This document shows, piece after piece, positions 25,469 to 34,515 of a stretch of 64,000 nucleotides of DNA. The stretch lies in contig JAXMDA010000001.1 of the NCBI GenBank assembly GCA_046349085.1, positions 682,001 to 746,000 on the forward strand. Direction: 5' to 3'. Below the pieces are notes generated by a model. It saw only the letters and a program-made list of their open reading frames with translations, did no database searches and was not told where the DNA came from. Source of the DNA: JAJXWB01 sp046349085 (GTDB lineage: Bacteria; Pseudomonadota; Alphaproteobacteria; Rhizobiales; Beijerinckiaceae). The translations under genes were made by a program, and so were the position numbers. How positions within the stretch are numbered: position 1 is the stretch's first letter; each line of letters starts with the position of its first letter.

Positions 25469-27445
25469 ATGATCTATTTCGTAACGGGCGCCAGCGGCTT
25501 CATCGGCAAGCGCTTCGTCCGCAAGCTTCTGACGCGCAAGGACGCGCGCGTCTTCGTGCTGATGCGCGAAGCGTCCGAGGAGAAGCTCGAGCGCCTGCGC
25601 GAATTCTGCGGCGATACGGAGAAGCGCATCGTCGCGGTGCAGGGCGACATCACCGCCGAGAAGCTCGGCGTCGACGCCAAGGACCTGCGCAAGCTCAAGG
25701 GCAAGATCGACCATTTCGTGCATCTGGCGGCGATCTACGACCTCACCGCCGATCCCGCCGACGTGGAGCGCGCCAATATCGGCGGCGTGCGCAACGCGCT
25801 GGATTTTGCGCGCGCGGCTGGGGTGAAGCGCTTCCATCACGTGTCGTCGATCGCGGCGGCGGGCCTCTACGAAGGCGTGTTCCGCGAAGACATGTTCGAG
25901 GAAGCGCGCCACCTCGAGCACGCCTATTTCCGCTCCAAGCACGAGTCCGAACGGCTCGTGCGCGCGGAAAAGAAGATGGCCTGGCGCATCTATCGTCCCG
26001 CCATCGTCGTCGGCGACTCGCGCACCGGCGAAATGGACAAGATCGACGGCCCCTACTACTTCTTCAAGCTCATCCAGAAATTGCGCCACGCCATCCCGCA
26101 ATGGCTGCCGGCGATCGGCCTCGAGGGCGGGCGCATCAATGTCGTGCCGGTCGATTTCGTCGTCGACGCGCTCGACTATCTCGTCGCCGCGCCGGACCTC
26201 GACGGACGCACGTTCCATCTCACCGACCCGGCGCCGCTGCGGCTCGGCGACATGCTGAACCTGTTTGCGCGCGCCGCACATGCCCCGCAATTCACGCTGC
26301 GCGTCAACGCCGCCATGTTCGGCTTCATCCCCGGCGCGCTGGCCAAGGGATTGATGAGCCTCACGCCGTTCCGCCGCATCCGCAAGCTGGCGCTGCACGA
26401 ACTGGGCCTGCCCGACGACATCCTCACCTTCGTCAATTATCCGACGCGCTTCGACAGCCGCGAGACGCAGAAGGTTCTGGCCAAGGGCGGCGTCAAGGTT
26501 CCGAGGCTGGAGGATTACGCCTGGCGGCTCTGGGATTATTGGGAGCGCCATCTGGATCCCGATCTGTTCCTCGACCGCTCGCTGCGCGGGCGGGTCGCCG
26601 GCAAGCGCGTGCTGGTCACGGGCGGTTCGGTCGGCATCGGCAAGGCGGTGGCGCACAAGCTCGCGCAGGCCGGCGCGACGACGATCATCTGCGCGCGCGA
26701 CGCGGCGGCGCTCAAGGAGGCGAAGGACGAATTCGCGGCCGACGGGCTGACGCTGCACACCTACAGCGCCGACATCGCCGATCCCGAGGCCTGCGCGAAA
26801 TTCGTCGCGCGGCTGACGGCCGACCATGGCGGCGTCGACATTCTCGTCAATAACGCCGGCCGCTCGATCCGGCGTTCGATCGAACATTCCTACGACCGCC
26901 TGCACGATCTCGAACGCACGATGAAGGTCAATTATTTCGGCGCGGTGCAGGTGGCGATGGGCCTGCTGCAAGGCATGGCGGAGCGGCGCGAGGGGCACAT
27001 CGTCAACGTGTCCTCGATCGGCGTGCTCACCAATGCGCCGCGCTTTTCCGCCTACGTCGCGTCAAAGGCGGCGCTGGAGGCCTGGAGCAATTGCGCGGCC
27101 TCGGAGTTCCTGGATCGCGGCGTGCATTTCACCAACGTCAACATGCCGCTGGTGCGCACCGCCATGACGGCGCCGACCAAGTTCTACGCCAACGTGCCGA
27201 CGCTCGATCCGGACGAGGCGGCCGATCTCGTCATCGACGCGATCATCCATCGCCAGTCGCGCGTGGCGACGCGGCTGGGGCGCTTCGGGCAGGTGATGCA
27301 CGCGCTCCTGCCGAACTTCGCGCATATCGTGATGAACACGGCCTTCCGCATGTTCCCCGACTCGGCCGGCAAGGACGGCGCGCCGCAGGCCCCGACGGCC
27401 GACCAGATCGCCTTCACGCAGGTGCTGCGCGGCTTGCATCTGTAG
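25469..27445 (+). CDS. Two-domain NAD(P)H-dependent fatty acyl-CoA/aldehyde reductase (SDR fusion)
   Basis: 658 residues, two Rossmann domains in tandem. The N-terminal one (about 1-365) is an extended-SDR domain with GASGFIG (7-13) and the YxxxK pair Tyr153/Lys157. The C-terminal one (about 375-658) is a classical SDR with TGGSVGIG near 385 and Tyr529/Lys533, like Acr1-type acyl-CoA reductases. The length and domain order match the Marinobacter Maqu_2507-type and mycobacterial reductases, which reduce acyl-CoA to fatty alcohol. Divergent from phasin. With the wax synthase at 16.8 kb it would supply the alcohol for wax esters. The direction and number of reduction steps are inferred from the family. 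Confidence 0.82.
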   Translation: MIYFVTGASGFIGKRFVRKLLTRKDARVFVLMREASEEKLERLREFCGDTEKRIVAVQGDITAEKLGVDAKDLRKLKGKIDHFVHLAAIYDLTADPADVERANIGGVRNALDFARAAGVKRFHHVSSIAAAGLYEGVFREDMFEEARHLEHAYFRSKHESERLVRAEKKMAWRIYRPAIVVGDSRTGEMDKIDGPYYFFKLIQKLRHAIPQWLPAIGLEGGRINVVPVDFVVDALDYLVAAPDLDGRTFHLTDPAPLRLGDMLNLFARAAHAPQFTLRVNAAMFGFIPGALAKGLMSLTPFRRIRKLALHELGLPDDILTFVNYPTRFDSRETQKVLAKGGVKVPRLEDYAWRLWDYWERHLDPDLFLDRSLRGRVAGKRVLVTGGSVGIGKAVAHKLAQAGATTIICARDAAALKEAKDEFAADGLTLHTYSADIADPEACAKFVARLTADHGGVDILVNNAGRSIRRSIEHSYDRLHDLERTMKVNYFGAVQVAMGLLQGMAERREGHIVNVSSIGVLTNAPRFSAYVASKAALEAWSNCAASEFLDRGVHFTNVNMPLVRTAMTAPTKFYANVPTLDPDEAADLVIDAIIHRQSRVATRLGRFGQVMHALLPNFAHIVMNTAFRMFPDSAGKDGAPQAPTADQIAFTQVLRGLHL

Positions 27446-27461
27446 GGGCGCTACTTCCGTC

Positions 27462-27551
27462 GTCATTGCGAGCGGAGCGAAGCAATCCATCCCGGAATCT
27501 CTCGAAAGATGCGGGGATGGATCGCCGCGTCGCTTCGCTCCTCGCGATCAC
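27462..27551. repeat. REP-like imperfect palindrome
   Basis: A GTCATTGCGAGCGGAGCGAAG start and a CTTCGCTCCTCGCGATCAC end form the arms of an imperfect palindrome of about 90 bp, with GGATGG/CCATCC inner arms. It is of the dispersed intergenic type found between genes in many Alphaproteobacteria. It separates the convergent reductase and permease genes. Confidence 0.65.
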
Positions 27552-27559
27552 GAACCGGA

Positions 27560-28954
27560 TCAGTGCGCCTCGGCCTTCTTCATCTCCGATGCGCCCGCGC
27601 CGTTGAAGAAGGCGTTGAGCGCGACGGTGACGATCGTCGTCAGGAGGATGCCCGACTCCAGCAGCGGCTTGAGCTGCTTGGGGAAGGCCTCGAAGAAATT
27701 CGGCGCGATCAGGGTGAGCATGCCGAAGCCGATGCCGAGCGCGACGATCAGCAGGTTGTTGCGGTTGCCGGTATAGTCGACGCTCGCCAGAATGCGGATG
27801 CCGGTCGCGGCCACCATGCCGAACATCACGAGCCCGGCGCCGCCGAGCACGCTGACCGGGATGGCGCCGAAGATCGAGGCGAGCTTCGGGATGAGGCCGA
27901 GGATCAGCAGGATCACGCCGCCGGCCACCGCCACCCAGCGCGAGCGCACGCCGGTGACGCCGACGAGGCCGACATTCTGCGAATAGGACGTGTAGGGGAA
28001 GGTGTTCATGATGCCGCCGAGGATCGTGCCGACGCCGTCGGCGCGCAGGCCCTTGGTCAGTTCCTTCGCGTCGACATTCTTGCCGGTCATTTCTCCGAGC
28101 GCGAGGAACATGCCCGTCGATTCCACCATGACGACGATCATGACGATGCACATGGTCACGATCGACCAGAAGTCGAAGGTCGGCATGCCGAACTGGAAGG
28201 GATAGATAAGTCCGAACCAGGGGGCATTGGCGATCAGCGCCGTATTCACCTTGCCCAGCGCCAGCGCAACGATGGCGCCGACGATGATGCCGAGCAGCAC
28301 CGCGATATTCGCGAGAAAGCCCTTGAAGAAGCGCGAGATCAGAAGGATCGCCACCAGCACGATGGCCGCGATGGCGAGGTTCTCGGGATGGCCGAAGGCG
28401 GGGTTGGGGAAGTCGCCCATCACGCCGTCGATCGGCTTCTTCACGGTCGGCAGCGCGCCGCCCGCCCAGCCGATGCCGATGCGCATCAGCGTGATGCCGA
28501 TGACGGCGATGATCGTGCCGGTGACGACCGGCGGGAAGAAACGGATGAGCCTGCCGACCAGCGGCGCCACAAGGAGCGCGAAGACGCCTGACGCGATCAC
28601 CGCGCCGTAGATGTTCAGCAGCGTCGCGACGGGCGTCGCGCCGGCCGCCTTGCCGGCGCCGATCATGGCGAGCATGGGGGCGACGGAGGCGAAGGTGACG
28701 CCCATCATCACCGGCAGGCGGATGCCGACGCCGGGGAAACCGAGCGACTGGACGATGGTCGCCAGGCCGCAAGCGAAAAGGTCGGCGTTGATGAGCAGCG
28801 TGCGCTGTTCCGGCGACAGGCCGAGCGCGCCGGAAATGATGAAGGGCACGGCGACCGCGCCCGCGTACATCACCAAGACATGCTGGATGCCGAGCGCGGC
28901 GAGGCGCTGCGGCGGCAGGACCTCGTCCACGCCGTGGTTCGTCTGTTCGCTCAT
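27560..28954 (-). CDS. NCS2 family xanthine/urate permease
   Basis: 464 residues with about 12-14 membrane helices and the nucleobase-permease core: MYAGAVAVPFIISGALGL, VVTGTIIAVIGITL, and the signature region YSQNVGLVGVTGVRSR. Proton- or sodium-coupled uptake of a purine (xanthine or urate) is expected for this group (UacT/PucJ-like). It is the first transport gene of the purine cluster, directly downstream of the allantoinase fusion on the same strand, 62 nt away. Exact substrate is inferred from the neighbours. Confidence 0.88.
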   Translation of the reverse strand: MSEQTNHGVDEVLPPQRLAALGIQHVLVMYAGAVAVPFIISGALGLSPEQRTLLINADLFACGLATIVQSLGFPGVGIRLPVMMGVTFASVAPMLAMIGAGKAAGATPVATLLNIYGAVIASGVFALLVAPLVGRLIRFFPPVVTGTIIAVIGITLMRIGIGWAGGALPTVKKPIDGVMGDFPNPAFGHPENLAIAAIVLVAILLISRFFKGFLANIAVLLGIIVGAIVALALGKVNTALIANAPWFGLIYPFQFGMPTFDFWSIVTMCIVMIVVMVESTGMFLALGEMTGKNVDAKELTKGLRADGVGTILGGIMNTFPYTSYSQNVGLVGVTGVRSRWVAVAGGVILLILGLIPKLASIFGAIPVSVLGGAGLVMFGMVAATGIRILASVDYTGNRNNLLIVALGIGFGMLTLIAPNFFEAFPKQLKPLLESGILLTTIVTVALNAFFNGAGASEMKKAEAH

Positions 28955-29016
28955 ATTCGCCTCTCCCGTTGTGCGCGAGTCTGTCGTCGCGCTTCACATG
29001 CAAAACCGGCGCCCGT

Positions 29017-30432
29017 TCACCCCGGCAGTCTGTCGCGTAGGCGCAACAGCGCGATTTTGTCGATTTGCGTCAGCGCTTCTGCGAATTCTTCGTCAGACGT
29101 GTGACCGATGCGGCGCTCGAAGGCGGCGAGAATATCGTCTTTGGTCGCGCCCTTTACCGCCATGATGAAGGGGAAGCCGAACTTCGCCTTGTAGGAATCA
29201 TTGAGTTCGGTGAAACGCGCGAGTTCCGCCGCGGTCAGCCTGTCGAGACCCGCCGAGCCCTGCTCCCTCGTGGAATCGGCGGTCAGGCTCTTGGCGAGCG
29301 CGAGACGCCCCGCAAGATCGGGGTGAGCACGGATCAGCGCGAGCTTGTCGTACTTCGACATGGCGCGGGCGACGGCCGCCATCGCGCCGTGCAGGCCGCT
29401 TGCCGTGTCGCATTCGGCATCGAGGCCACTGGCGTGCGCGCCCGCCGCGATCTGCGGCGTGTGCTCATAGATGTCGCCGAAAACTTCCGTGAACAGCGCG
29501 CCGCCCATGCGGCTCGGCGCATAGCCGCCCCGGGGCGGATGGGTCTTGATCCAGTGGCGGGCGATGTCGAGACGCGTGGCGACCCAGACGCGCGCATGGC
29601 CGCGCACATAATCGAGAAAGCGCGCGAGCGCGGCGGCGCGGCCAGGCCTGCCGACGAGACGACAGTGCAGGCCGACCGACATCATCTTCGGCCGGTCGTC
29701 GCCTTCGGCGTAGAGCGTGTCGAAACTGTCCTTGAGATAGGCGAAGAACTGGTCGCCGCTGTTGAAGCCCTGCGGCGTGGCGAAGCGCATGTCGTTGGCG
29801 TCGAGCGTGTAGGGGACGAGCAATTGCTGGCGTCGGCCGTCGTCATGCCAGTAGGGCAATTCGTCGGCATAGACGTCGGCGGAATAGAGAAAGCCGCCTT
29901 CCTCTGTCGTCAGCGGGATCGTGTTCTCGGATGTGCGGCCCTGATAGAAGCCGAGGGGGCGCTCCCCCACGACTTCCGTGTGCAGACGGATAGCCTCGGC
30001 AATGTCGGCGCGTTCCTTTTCCGCGCTCGCGTCCTTGTAGTCGATCCACTTGAGGCCGTGGCTCGCCATTTCCCAGCCTGCCGCCTTCATGGCGGCGACG
30101 GCTTCCGGATTGCGCGCGAGCGCGGTGGCGACGCCGAACACCGTGACCGGCATGGCGCGCTCGCGGAACAGGCGCAGCAGGCGCCAGAAGCCGGCGCGCG
30201 AGCCGTATTCGTAGATCGATTCCATGTTCATGTGCCGCTGGCCGGGCCAGGGCTGAGCGCCGACGATTTCCGACAGGAAGGCCTCGGAGGCGGCGTCGCC
30301 ATGCAGGATGTTGTTCTCGCCGCCCTCCTCGTAATTGACGACAAATTGCACCGCGATGCGCGCGTCGCCCGGCCAGCAGGCGTGCGGCGGCGTCTCGCCG
30401 TAACCGATCATGTCGCGGGGATACGCCGCCAT
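29017..30432 (-). CDS. puuE: Allantoinase PuuE fused to OHCU decarboxylase UraD
   Basis: 471 residues. The N-terminal part (about 1-305) is the polysaccharide-deacetylase-type, cofactor-independent allantoinase PuuE: WPGDARIAVQFVVNYEEGGEN, EYGSRAGFWRLLRLF, WEMASHGLKWIDYK. The C-terminal part (about 310-471) is 2-oxo-4-hydroxy-4-carboxy-5-ureidoimidazoline decarboxylase, with RAHPDLAGRLA and FPFIMAVKGATKDD. The fused enzyme would make S-allantoin and then open it to allantoate. The order in the protein is the reverse of the pathway order. It follows uraH within 2 nt and precedes the permease; co-transcription is likely. Confidence 0.92.
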   Translation of the reverse strand: MAAYPRDMIGYGETPPHACWPGDARIAVQFVVNYEEGGENNILHGDAASEAFLSEIVGAQPWPGQRHMNMESIYEYGSRAGFWRLLRLFRERAMPVTVFGVATALARNPEAVAAMKAAGWEMASHGLKWIDYKDASAEKERADIAEAIRLHTEVVGERPLGFYQGRTSENTIPLTTEEGGFLYSADVYADELPYWHDDGRRQQLLVPYTLDANDMRFATPQGFNSGDQFFAYLKDSFDTLYAEGDDRPKMMSVGLHCRLVGRPGRAAALARFLDYVRGHARVWVATRLDIARHWIKTHPPRGGYAPSRMGGALFTEVFGDIYEHTPQIAAGAHASGLDAECDTASGLHGAMAAVARAMSKYDKLALIRAHPDLAGRLALAKSLTADSTREQGSAGLDRLTAAELARFTELNDSYKAKFGFPFIMAVKGATKDDILAAFERRIGHTSDEEFAEALTQIDKIALLRLRDRLPG

Positions 30433-30434
30433 GA

Positions 30435-30791
30435 TCAGGAGCCCCGGTACGTAGAAAAGGCCCAGGGCGAAACGAGCAGCGGCACGTGATAATGGCCGGC
30501 CGCGTCAGCTATGCCGAAGCGGATCGGCACGACGTCGACGAAGGCGGGCTCGGGCAGCGCCTGCCCGGCGGCGCGAAAATAATCGCCGGCGTGAAAACGC
30601 AACTCATAGACGCCTGTCGTCAGCTCGTCGCCGGTCAGAAGCGGCGCGTCGGTGCGGCCATCGGCATTGGTGCGAACGCTCTTCACGGGCGTGGCCGCGC
30701 CGTCCTTGCCGATGCGGACGAGTTCGATCGCCACATCTGCGGCTGGCCGCCCCGCCTGAATATCCAGCACATGCGTCGACAGACGGCCCAT
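30435..30791 (-). CDS. uraH: 5-hydroxyisourate hydrolase
   Basis: 118 residues, the usual length of this transthyretin-like enzyme. N-terminal LSTHVLDIQAGRPA carries the catalytic His region, and the C-terminus ends in the diagnostic YRGS tetrapeptide (FSTYRGS). It hydrolyses 5-hydroxyisourate, the product of urate oxidation, to OHCU, the substrate of the UraD domain encoded immediately downstream. Start at the ATG in front of MGRLSTHVLD; the upstream gene is lysR on the same strand. Confidence 0.95.
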   Translation of the reverse strand: MGRLSTHVLDIQAGRPAADVAIELVRIGKDGAATPVKSVRTNADGRTDAPLLTGDELTTGVYELRFHAGDYFRAAGQALPEPAFVDVVPIRFGIADAAGHYHVPLLVSPWAFSTYRGS

Positions 30792-30877
30792 ATCCCGCTC
30801 CCTGCTGCTGTCATTCTAGCAGCGCGCAATCGTTCCACATTCAAATATTTTTTGAAACTGCGCGCGTGGCCTGCGCG

Positions 30878-31834
30878 TCAATCGCCGCTGACGGCGCGGC
30901 GCTTTCGCGCCTTGCCGGGCCGGGCGTCGGCCAGCGCGGCCTCGATATGGTCGCGCGCTTCGTCCGCCAGCGCGTCGGCAAACGCCCGCACCTTTGGCGG
31001 AACCATGCGCTGATAGGCGTGCAGGATGGCGAGCGTCACTGGCGTCGGCGGATTGTCGGGAAGAACCGGCACGAGGGCTCCGGAACGGAGGTGTTCGGCG
31101 ACTTCGAAAAGCGGCTTCATGACGATGCCTTCGCCACCAAGCGCCCATTGCGTCAGCACGTCGCCTGCGTCCGCGTCGAGGCCGCCCGAGACCATGGCGG
31201 AGACGGCGCGGCCGCCGCGCTGCAAGGTCCATCGAAACTGGCGCGATCCTGGGTAGCGCAGCATCAGGCAGCGATGCTTTTCGAGATCGGCGATCGACTT
31301 CGGCGCGCCGCGCTTCTCGATATAGGCGGGCGCGACGCAGAGCACGCGCTCGATATCGGCGATCTTGCGCACGATGAGCGAGGAATCAGGCAGCCGGTCC
31401 ATGCGCACGGCGACATCGACCGCCTCGGTGAAGAGATCGACGAGGTAATCTGAAAGCCGCAGCGTGACGTCGATTTCCGGGTAGCGCGCCTGAAAGCGCG
31501 GCAGAAAGGGCGCGACCACGCGCTGGCCGAAACCGAGCGGCGCCGTCACCTTCAGCAGGCCGCGCGGCGGCGCGCCCTTGTCGGAGACGCTGGCCTCGGC
31601 GCGTTCCAGCGCCTGCGAAACATCCAGGCAGTGCTCGTAAAACACGCGGCCCTGCTCCGTGAGAAACATCTTGCGCGTGGTGCGATTGAAAAGACGGCAG
31701 CTCAACGCCTTTTCCAGACTGCGGATGCGATGGCTGACGACGGCCGCCGACAGCCTCATGCTGCGGCCGGCGGCGGAGAAGGAGCCGAGCTCCACGGCGC
31801 GGACGAAAACGCGGATGTTGTCGAGGGAGAGCAT
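30878..31834 (-). CDS. LysR family transcriptional regulator
   Basis: 318 residues. The N-terminal winged helix-turn-helix (LDNIRVFVRAVELGSFSAAGRSMRLSAAVVSHRI split across residues 4-37) and the co-inducer domain with the PxLxG-like arrangement (LLKVTAPLGFGQRVVAPFL) are typical of LysR regulators. It lies between uraH and the divergent puuD gene, so it is the obvious candidate regulator of both arms of the purine cluster, with a purine or allantoin-pathway compound as likely co-inducer (inference). The Shine-Dalgarno upstream is weak. Confidence 0.92.
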   Translation of the reverse strand: MLSLDNIRVFVRAVELGSFSAAGRSMRLSAAVVSHRIRSLEKALSCRLFNRTTRKMFLTEQGRVFYEHCLDVSQALERAEASVSDKGAPPRGLLKVTAPLGFGQRVVAPFLPRFQARYPEIDVTLRLSDYLVDLFTEAVDVAVRMDRLPDSSLIVRKIADIERVLCVAPAYIEKRGAPKSIADLEKHRCLMLRYPGSRQFRWTLQRGGRAVSAMVSGGLDADAGDVLTQWALGGEGIVMKPLFEVAEHLRSGALVPVLPDNPPTPVTLAILHAYQRMVPPKVRAFADALADEARDHIEAALADARPGKARKRRAVSGD

Positions 31835-31847
31835 TCATCGATCCCGT

Positions 31848-31870
31848 TTGAAAGTCTACGCGCTTTCCAA
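31848..31870. promoter_or_regulatory. Candidate LysR operator
   Basis: TTGAAAG and CTTTCCAA are imperfect inverted arms (GAAAG/CTTTC) separated by eight bases, in the 95-bp gap between divergent lysR and puuD. LysR proteins typically bind an interrupted dyad of this spacing in such a gap. The assignment is by position and symmetry only. Confidence 0.4.
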
Positions 31871-31929
31871 CAATATCGTCATGCGCCTCGCCGGCCTAGA
31901 GTGGCGGAGCGAGGGATGGAGAAGCGGGC

Positions 31930-33147
31930 ATGGACGCGATCGCGTTGGAATGGGGCGGGCTCCTTTTGCGATGGACCCACATCATCACCGGCATCGCCTG
32001 GATCGGCTCGTCTTTCTATTTCATGCATCTCGACGCGGCCTTGCGCGCCATTCCGGAAATTCCCGCGGGCAAGGGCGGCGAAGCCTGGGAGGTGCACGGC
32101 GGCGGCTTCTACCAGGTGCGCAAATATCTCGTCGCGCCGGATCGAATGCCGGCCGAACTCATGTGGCACAAATGGGAATCCTATTCGACATGGATTTCCG
32201 GCTTCTCGCTGCTCGTCTGGGTCTATTATCTCGGCGCCGATCTCTATCTCATCGACCCCAATGTGCGCGCGCTGGCGCCCTGGCAGGCGGCGGCGATCGG
32301 CGTCGGCGGCCTCTCGCTCGGCTGGTTCGTCTACGACTTCCTGTGCAAGTCGCAGCTCGCCAACAACGAGGTTGCATTGGCGGCCGTCGGCTTCGCCTTC
32401 GTGATGGCGATGGCCTTCTTCTTCCAGCAGATGTTTTCCGGTCGCGGCGCGCTCCTGCATACCGGCGCGCTGATGGGCACGATCATGACCGGCAACGTGT
32501 TCATGAACATCATTCCCAACACCAAGATCGTGGTGGCCGATCTGATCGCTGGCCGCGCGCCCGATCCGAAATACGGCAAGCAGGCCAAGACCCGCTCGAC
32601 GCACAATAACTATCTCACCCTGCCCGTGCTGTTCCTGATGATCTCGGGCCATTACCCGATGACCTTCATGTCGCCTTACGCCTGGCTGATGGTCGGCTTC
32701 GTGCTGATCGCGGGCGCGCACGTGCGCTACTTCTACAATCAGCGTCACGCCGGCAAGGGCGACAAGTGGTGGGCCTGGGGCGTCGCCGCCGTTTCGATCC
32801 TCGTCGCCGTCTGGCTGTCGATGCTGTCCAATCCACTCGGCCGCCAGAAGCTCGGAATGCCGGCGCTGGCGACGCCGGCGGTCGCGGCGGCGCGCGCGCA
32901 TGTGCCCAAGGATGTCGAAGACGTGCTGACCAGCCGCTGCGCCATGTGCCATGCGGCGGAGCCCGTGTGGGCGGGCCTTGCCGCCCCGCCCAAGGGCGTG
33001 CTGCTGGATACGCCGGCAGCCATCGCCGGCAACGCCGAACTGGTGCGCATCCAGGCGGTGCTGACCACGGCCATGCCGCCGAACAACATCACCGAAATGA
33101 CGCGCGAGGAACGCATCGTGCTCGCCAACTGGCTCGCCAAGAAATGA
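31930..33147 (+). CDS. puuD: Urate hydroxylase PuuD (membrane, cytochrome c domain)
   Basis: 405 residues. The N-terminal membrane domain (about 1-300, roughly eight helices) matches the PuuD family (WTHIITGIAWIGSSFYFMHLD, QMFSGRGALLHTGA, NVFMNIIPNTK). The C-terminal domain carries a c-type heme motif CAMCH (Cys337, Cys340, His341). The family oxidises urate to 5-hydroxyisourate and passes electrons to the respiratory chain instead of making hydrogen peroxide. The start at 31930 follows GGAGAAG. It overlaps allA by ATGA. Confidence 0.92.
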   Translation: MDAIALEWGGLLLRWTHIITGIAWIGSSFYFMHLDAALRAIPEIPAGKGGEAWEVHGGGFYQVRKYLVAPDRMPAELMWHKWESYSTWISGFSLLVWVYYLGADLYLIDPNVRALAPWQAAAIGVGGLSLGWFVYDFLCKSQLANNEVALAAVGFAFVMAMAFFFQQMFSGRGALLHTGALMGTIMTGNVFMNIIPNTKIVVADLIAGRAPDPKYGKQAKTRSTHNNYLTLPVLFLMISGHYPMTFMSPYAWLMVGFVLIAGAHVRYFYNQRHAGKGDKWWAWGVAAVSILVAVWLSMLSNPLGRQKLGMPALATPAVAAARAHVPKDVEDVLTSRCAMCHAAEPVWAGLAAPPKGVLLDTPAAIAGNAELVRIQAVLTTAMPPNNITEMTREERIVLANWLAKK

Positions 33148-33638
33148 CGCGACTGCTGAAGCTGGAGCCGCTGACGCGCGCGGCCTTCGCGCCGTTCGGC
33201 AACGTGATCGACGCCGAGGGCGCGGCGCCCATCACGATCAATCAGGGATTTGCGCAGCGCTGCGACGGGCAGGCGCGCATCGACGTCGGCAGCGAAGGCG
33301 GCGCGGTCAACGTCAGCCTGTTTACCGCGCAGCCGCGTCCCGCGCCGATCGAGATCGCGCTGATGGAGCGCCATCCGCTCGGCAGCCAGCTCTTTGCGCC
33401 GATGCAGGCGCAGCCGTGGCTGGTCGTCGTCTGCGGCGATCCGCGCGACGCCGCGACCTATCGCGCTTTCCGCGCGAGCGGCCGGCAGGGCGTCAATTAT
33501 GCGCGCAACGTCTGGCATCATCCGTTGCTCGTGCTCGATGCGAACAGCCTGTTTCTGGTCGTCGATCGCGCCGGACCGGGAAACAATCTCGAGGAAGTTG
33601 AATTGGACGCAGCCGAACGGCTGTCGCTTGCGCCGTGA
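33144..33638 (+). CDS. allA: Ureidoglycolate lyase
   Basis: 164 residues, the normal size. MTRLLKLEPLTRAAFAPFGNVID is the typical start, and INQGFAQRCDG, RHPLGSQLFAPM and GVNYARNVWHHPLL are family blocks. It splits ureidoglycolate to glyoxylate and urea. The ATG overlaps the puuD stop as ATGA, so translation is probably coupled. The frame is open upstream inside puuD, but there is no reason to start there. Confidence 0.93.
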   Translation: MTRLLKLEPLTRAAFAPFGNVIDAEGAAPITINQGFAQRCDGQARIDVGSEGGAVNVSLFTAQPRPAPIEIALMERHPLGSQLFAPMQAQPWLVVVCGDPRDAATYRAFRASGRQGVNYARNVWHHPLLVLDANSLFLVVDRAGPGNNLEEVELDAAERLSLAP

Positions 33639-33658
33639 GCGCAGGGAAAGAGGACAAG

Positions 33659-34483
33659 ATGGAGCGCAGCTATTATTCCGCGATGGGCGGGCATCCGCCG
33701 CAGACCGACATGCTGACCGGGCGCGCGGTCTTTACCGAGGCCTATGCGGTCATTCCGCGCGGCGTGATGCGCGACATCGTGACGAGTTGCCTGCCGCACT
33801 GGAGCAAGACGCGGCTGTGGATCATCGCCCGCCCGCTGTCGGGCTTCGCGGAGACGTTCTCGCATTACATCATGGAAGTTGCGCCGGGCGGCGGCAGCGA
33901 CCGGCCGGACACCGATCCGCGCGCGCAAAGCGTGCTGTTCATGGTCGAGGGGCAGGCGGCGCTGACCATCGGCGACGCCAGGCATGTCCTGAAGAAAGGC
34001 GGCTACGCCTATCTGCCGGCGGGCGCGTCATGGCGTCTCGCCAACGAGGGCGAGGCGCCGGCCAAATTCCACTGGATCCGCAAAGCCTACGAGGCGGTGG
34101 ACGGGATCGAGAGGCCGGACGCCTTCGTCGCCAGCGAGGCCGACGTCCCGCTGCGCGCCATGGCCGGCACGGATGGCAAATGGGCGACGCAGCGTTTCGT
34201 CGAGCCGGACGACCTGCGACACGACATGCACGTCAACATCGTGACCTTCGAGCCGGGCGCGATCATCCCGTTTCTCGAGACGCACGTCATGGAGCACGGC
34301 CTCTACGTTCTCGAAGGCAAGGCCGTCTACAAGCTCAATCGCGATTGGGTGGAGGTTGAGGCCGGCGACTATATGTGGCTACGGGCCTTCTGCCCGCAGG
34401 CCTGTTACGCCGGAGGACCGGGTCGCTTCCGCTACCTGCTGTACAAGGACGTGAACCGCCACCCGAAACTTGGCGGTTTCTAG
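33659..34483 (+). CDS. allE: (S)-ureidoglycine aminohydrolase, bicupin
   Basis: 274 residues from the ATG at 33659, which has AGAGGAC upstream; a GTG eight codons earlier overlaps the allA stop and is a possible alternative. Two cupin domains are visible: a first with FMVEGQAALTIGDARHVLKKGGYAYLPAG split over about 90-120, and a second with metal-type residues in IIPFLETHVMEHGLYVLEGKAVY. It converts ureidoglycine to ureidoglycolate and ammonia, feeding AllA. The block ends with a strong terminator. No allantoate amidohydrolase gene is present here to make ureidoglycine. Confidence 0.9.
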   Translation: MERSYYSAMGGHPPQTDMLTGRAVFTEAYAVIPRGVMRDIVTSCLPHWSKTRLWIIARPLSGFAETFSHYIMEVAPGGGSDRPDTDPRAQSVLFMVEGQAALTIGDARHVLKKGGYAYLPAGASWRLANEGEAPAKFHWIRKAYEAVDGIERPDAFVASEADVPLRAMAGTDGKWATQRFVEPDDLRHDMHVNIVTFEPGAIIPFLETHVMEHGLYVLEGKAVYKLNRDWVEVEAGDYMWLRAFCPQACYAGGPGRFRYLLYKDVNRHPKLGGF

Positions 34484-34515
34484 ATCCGCACGAAAGCGGC
34501 GGATCCAAAAGAAAA

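Noticed and set aside
25268..26998. N-terminal extension of the phasin gene on the minus strand
   Set aside because: It lies over the acyl reductase gene in antisense; the phasin start at 25267 has a good Shine-Dalgarno.
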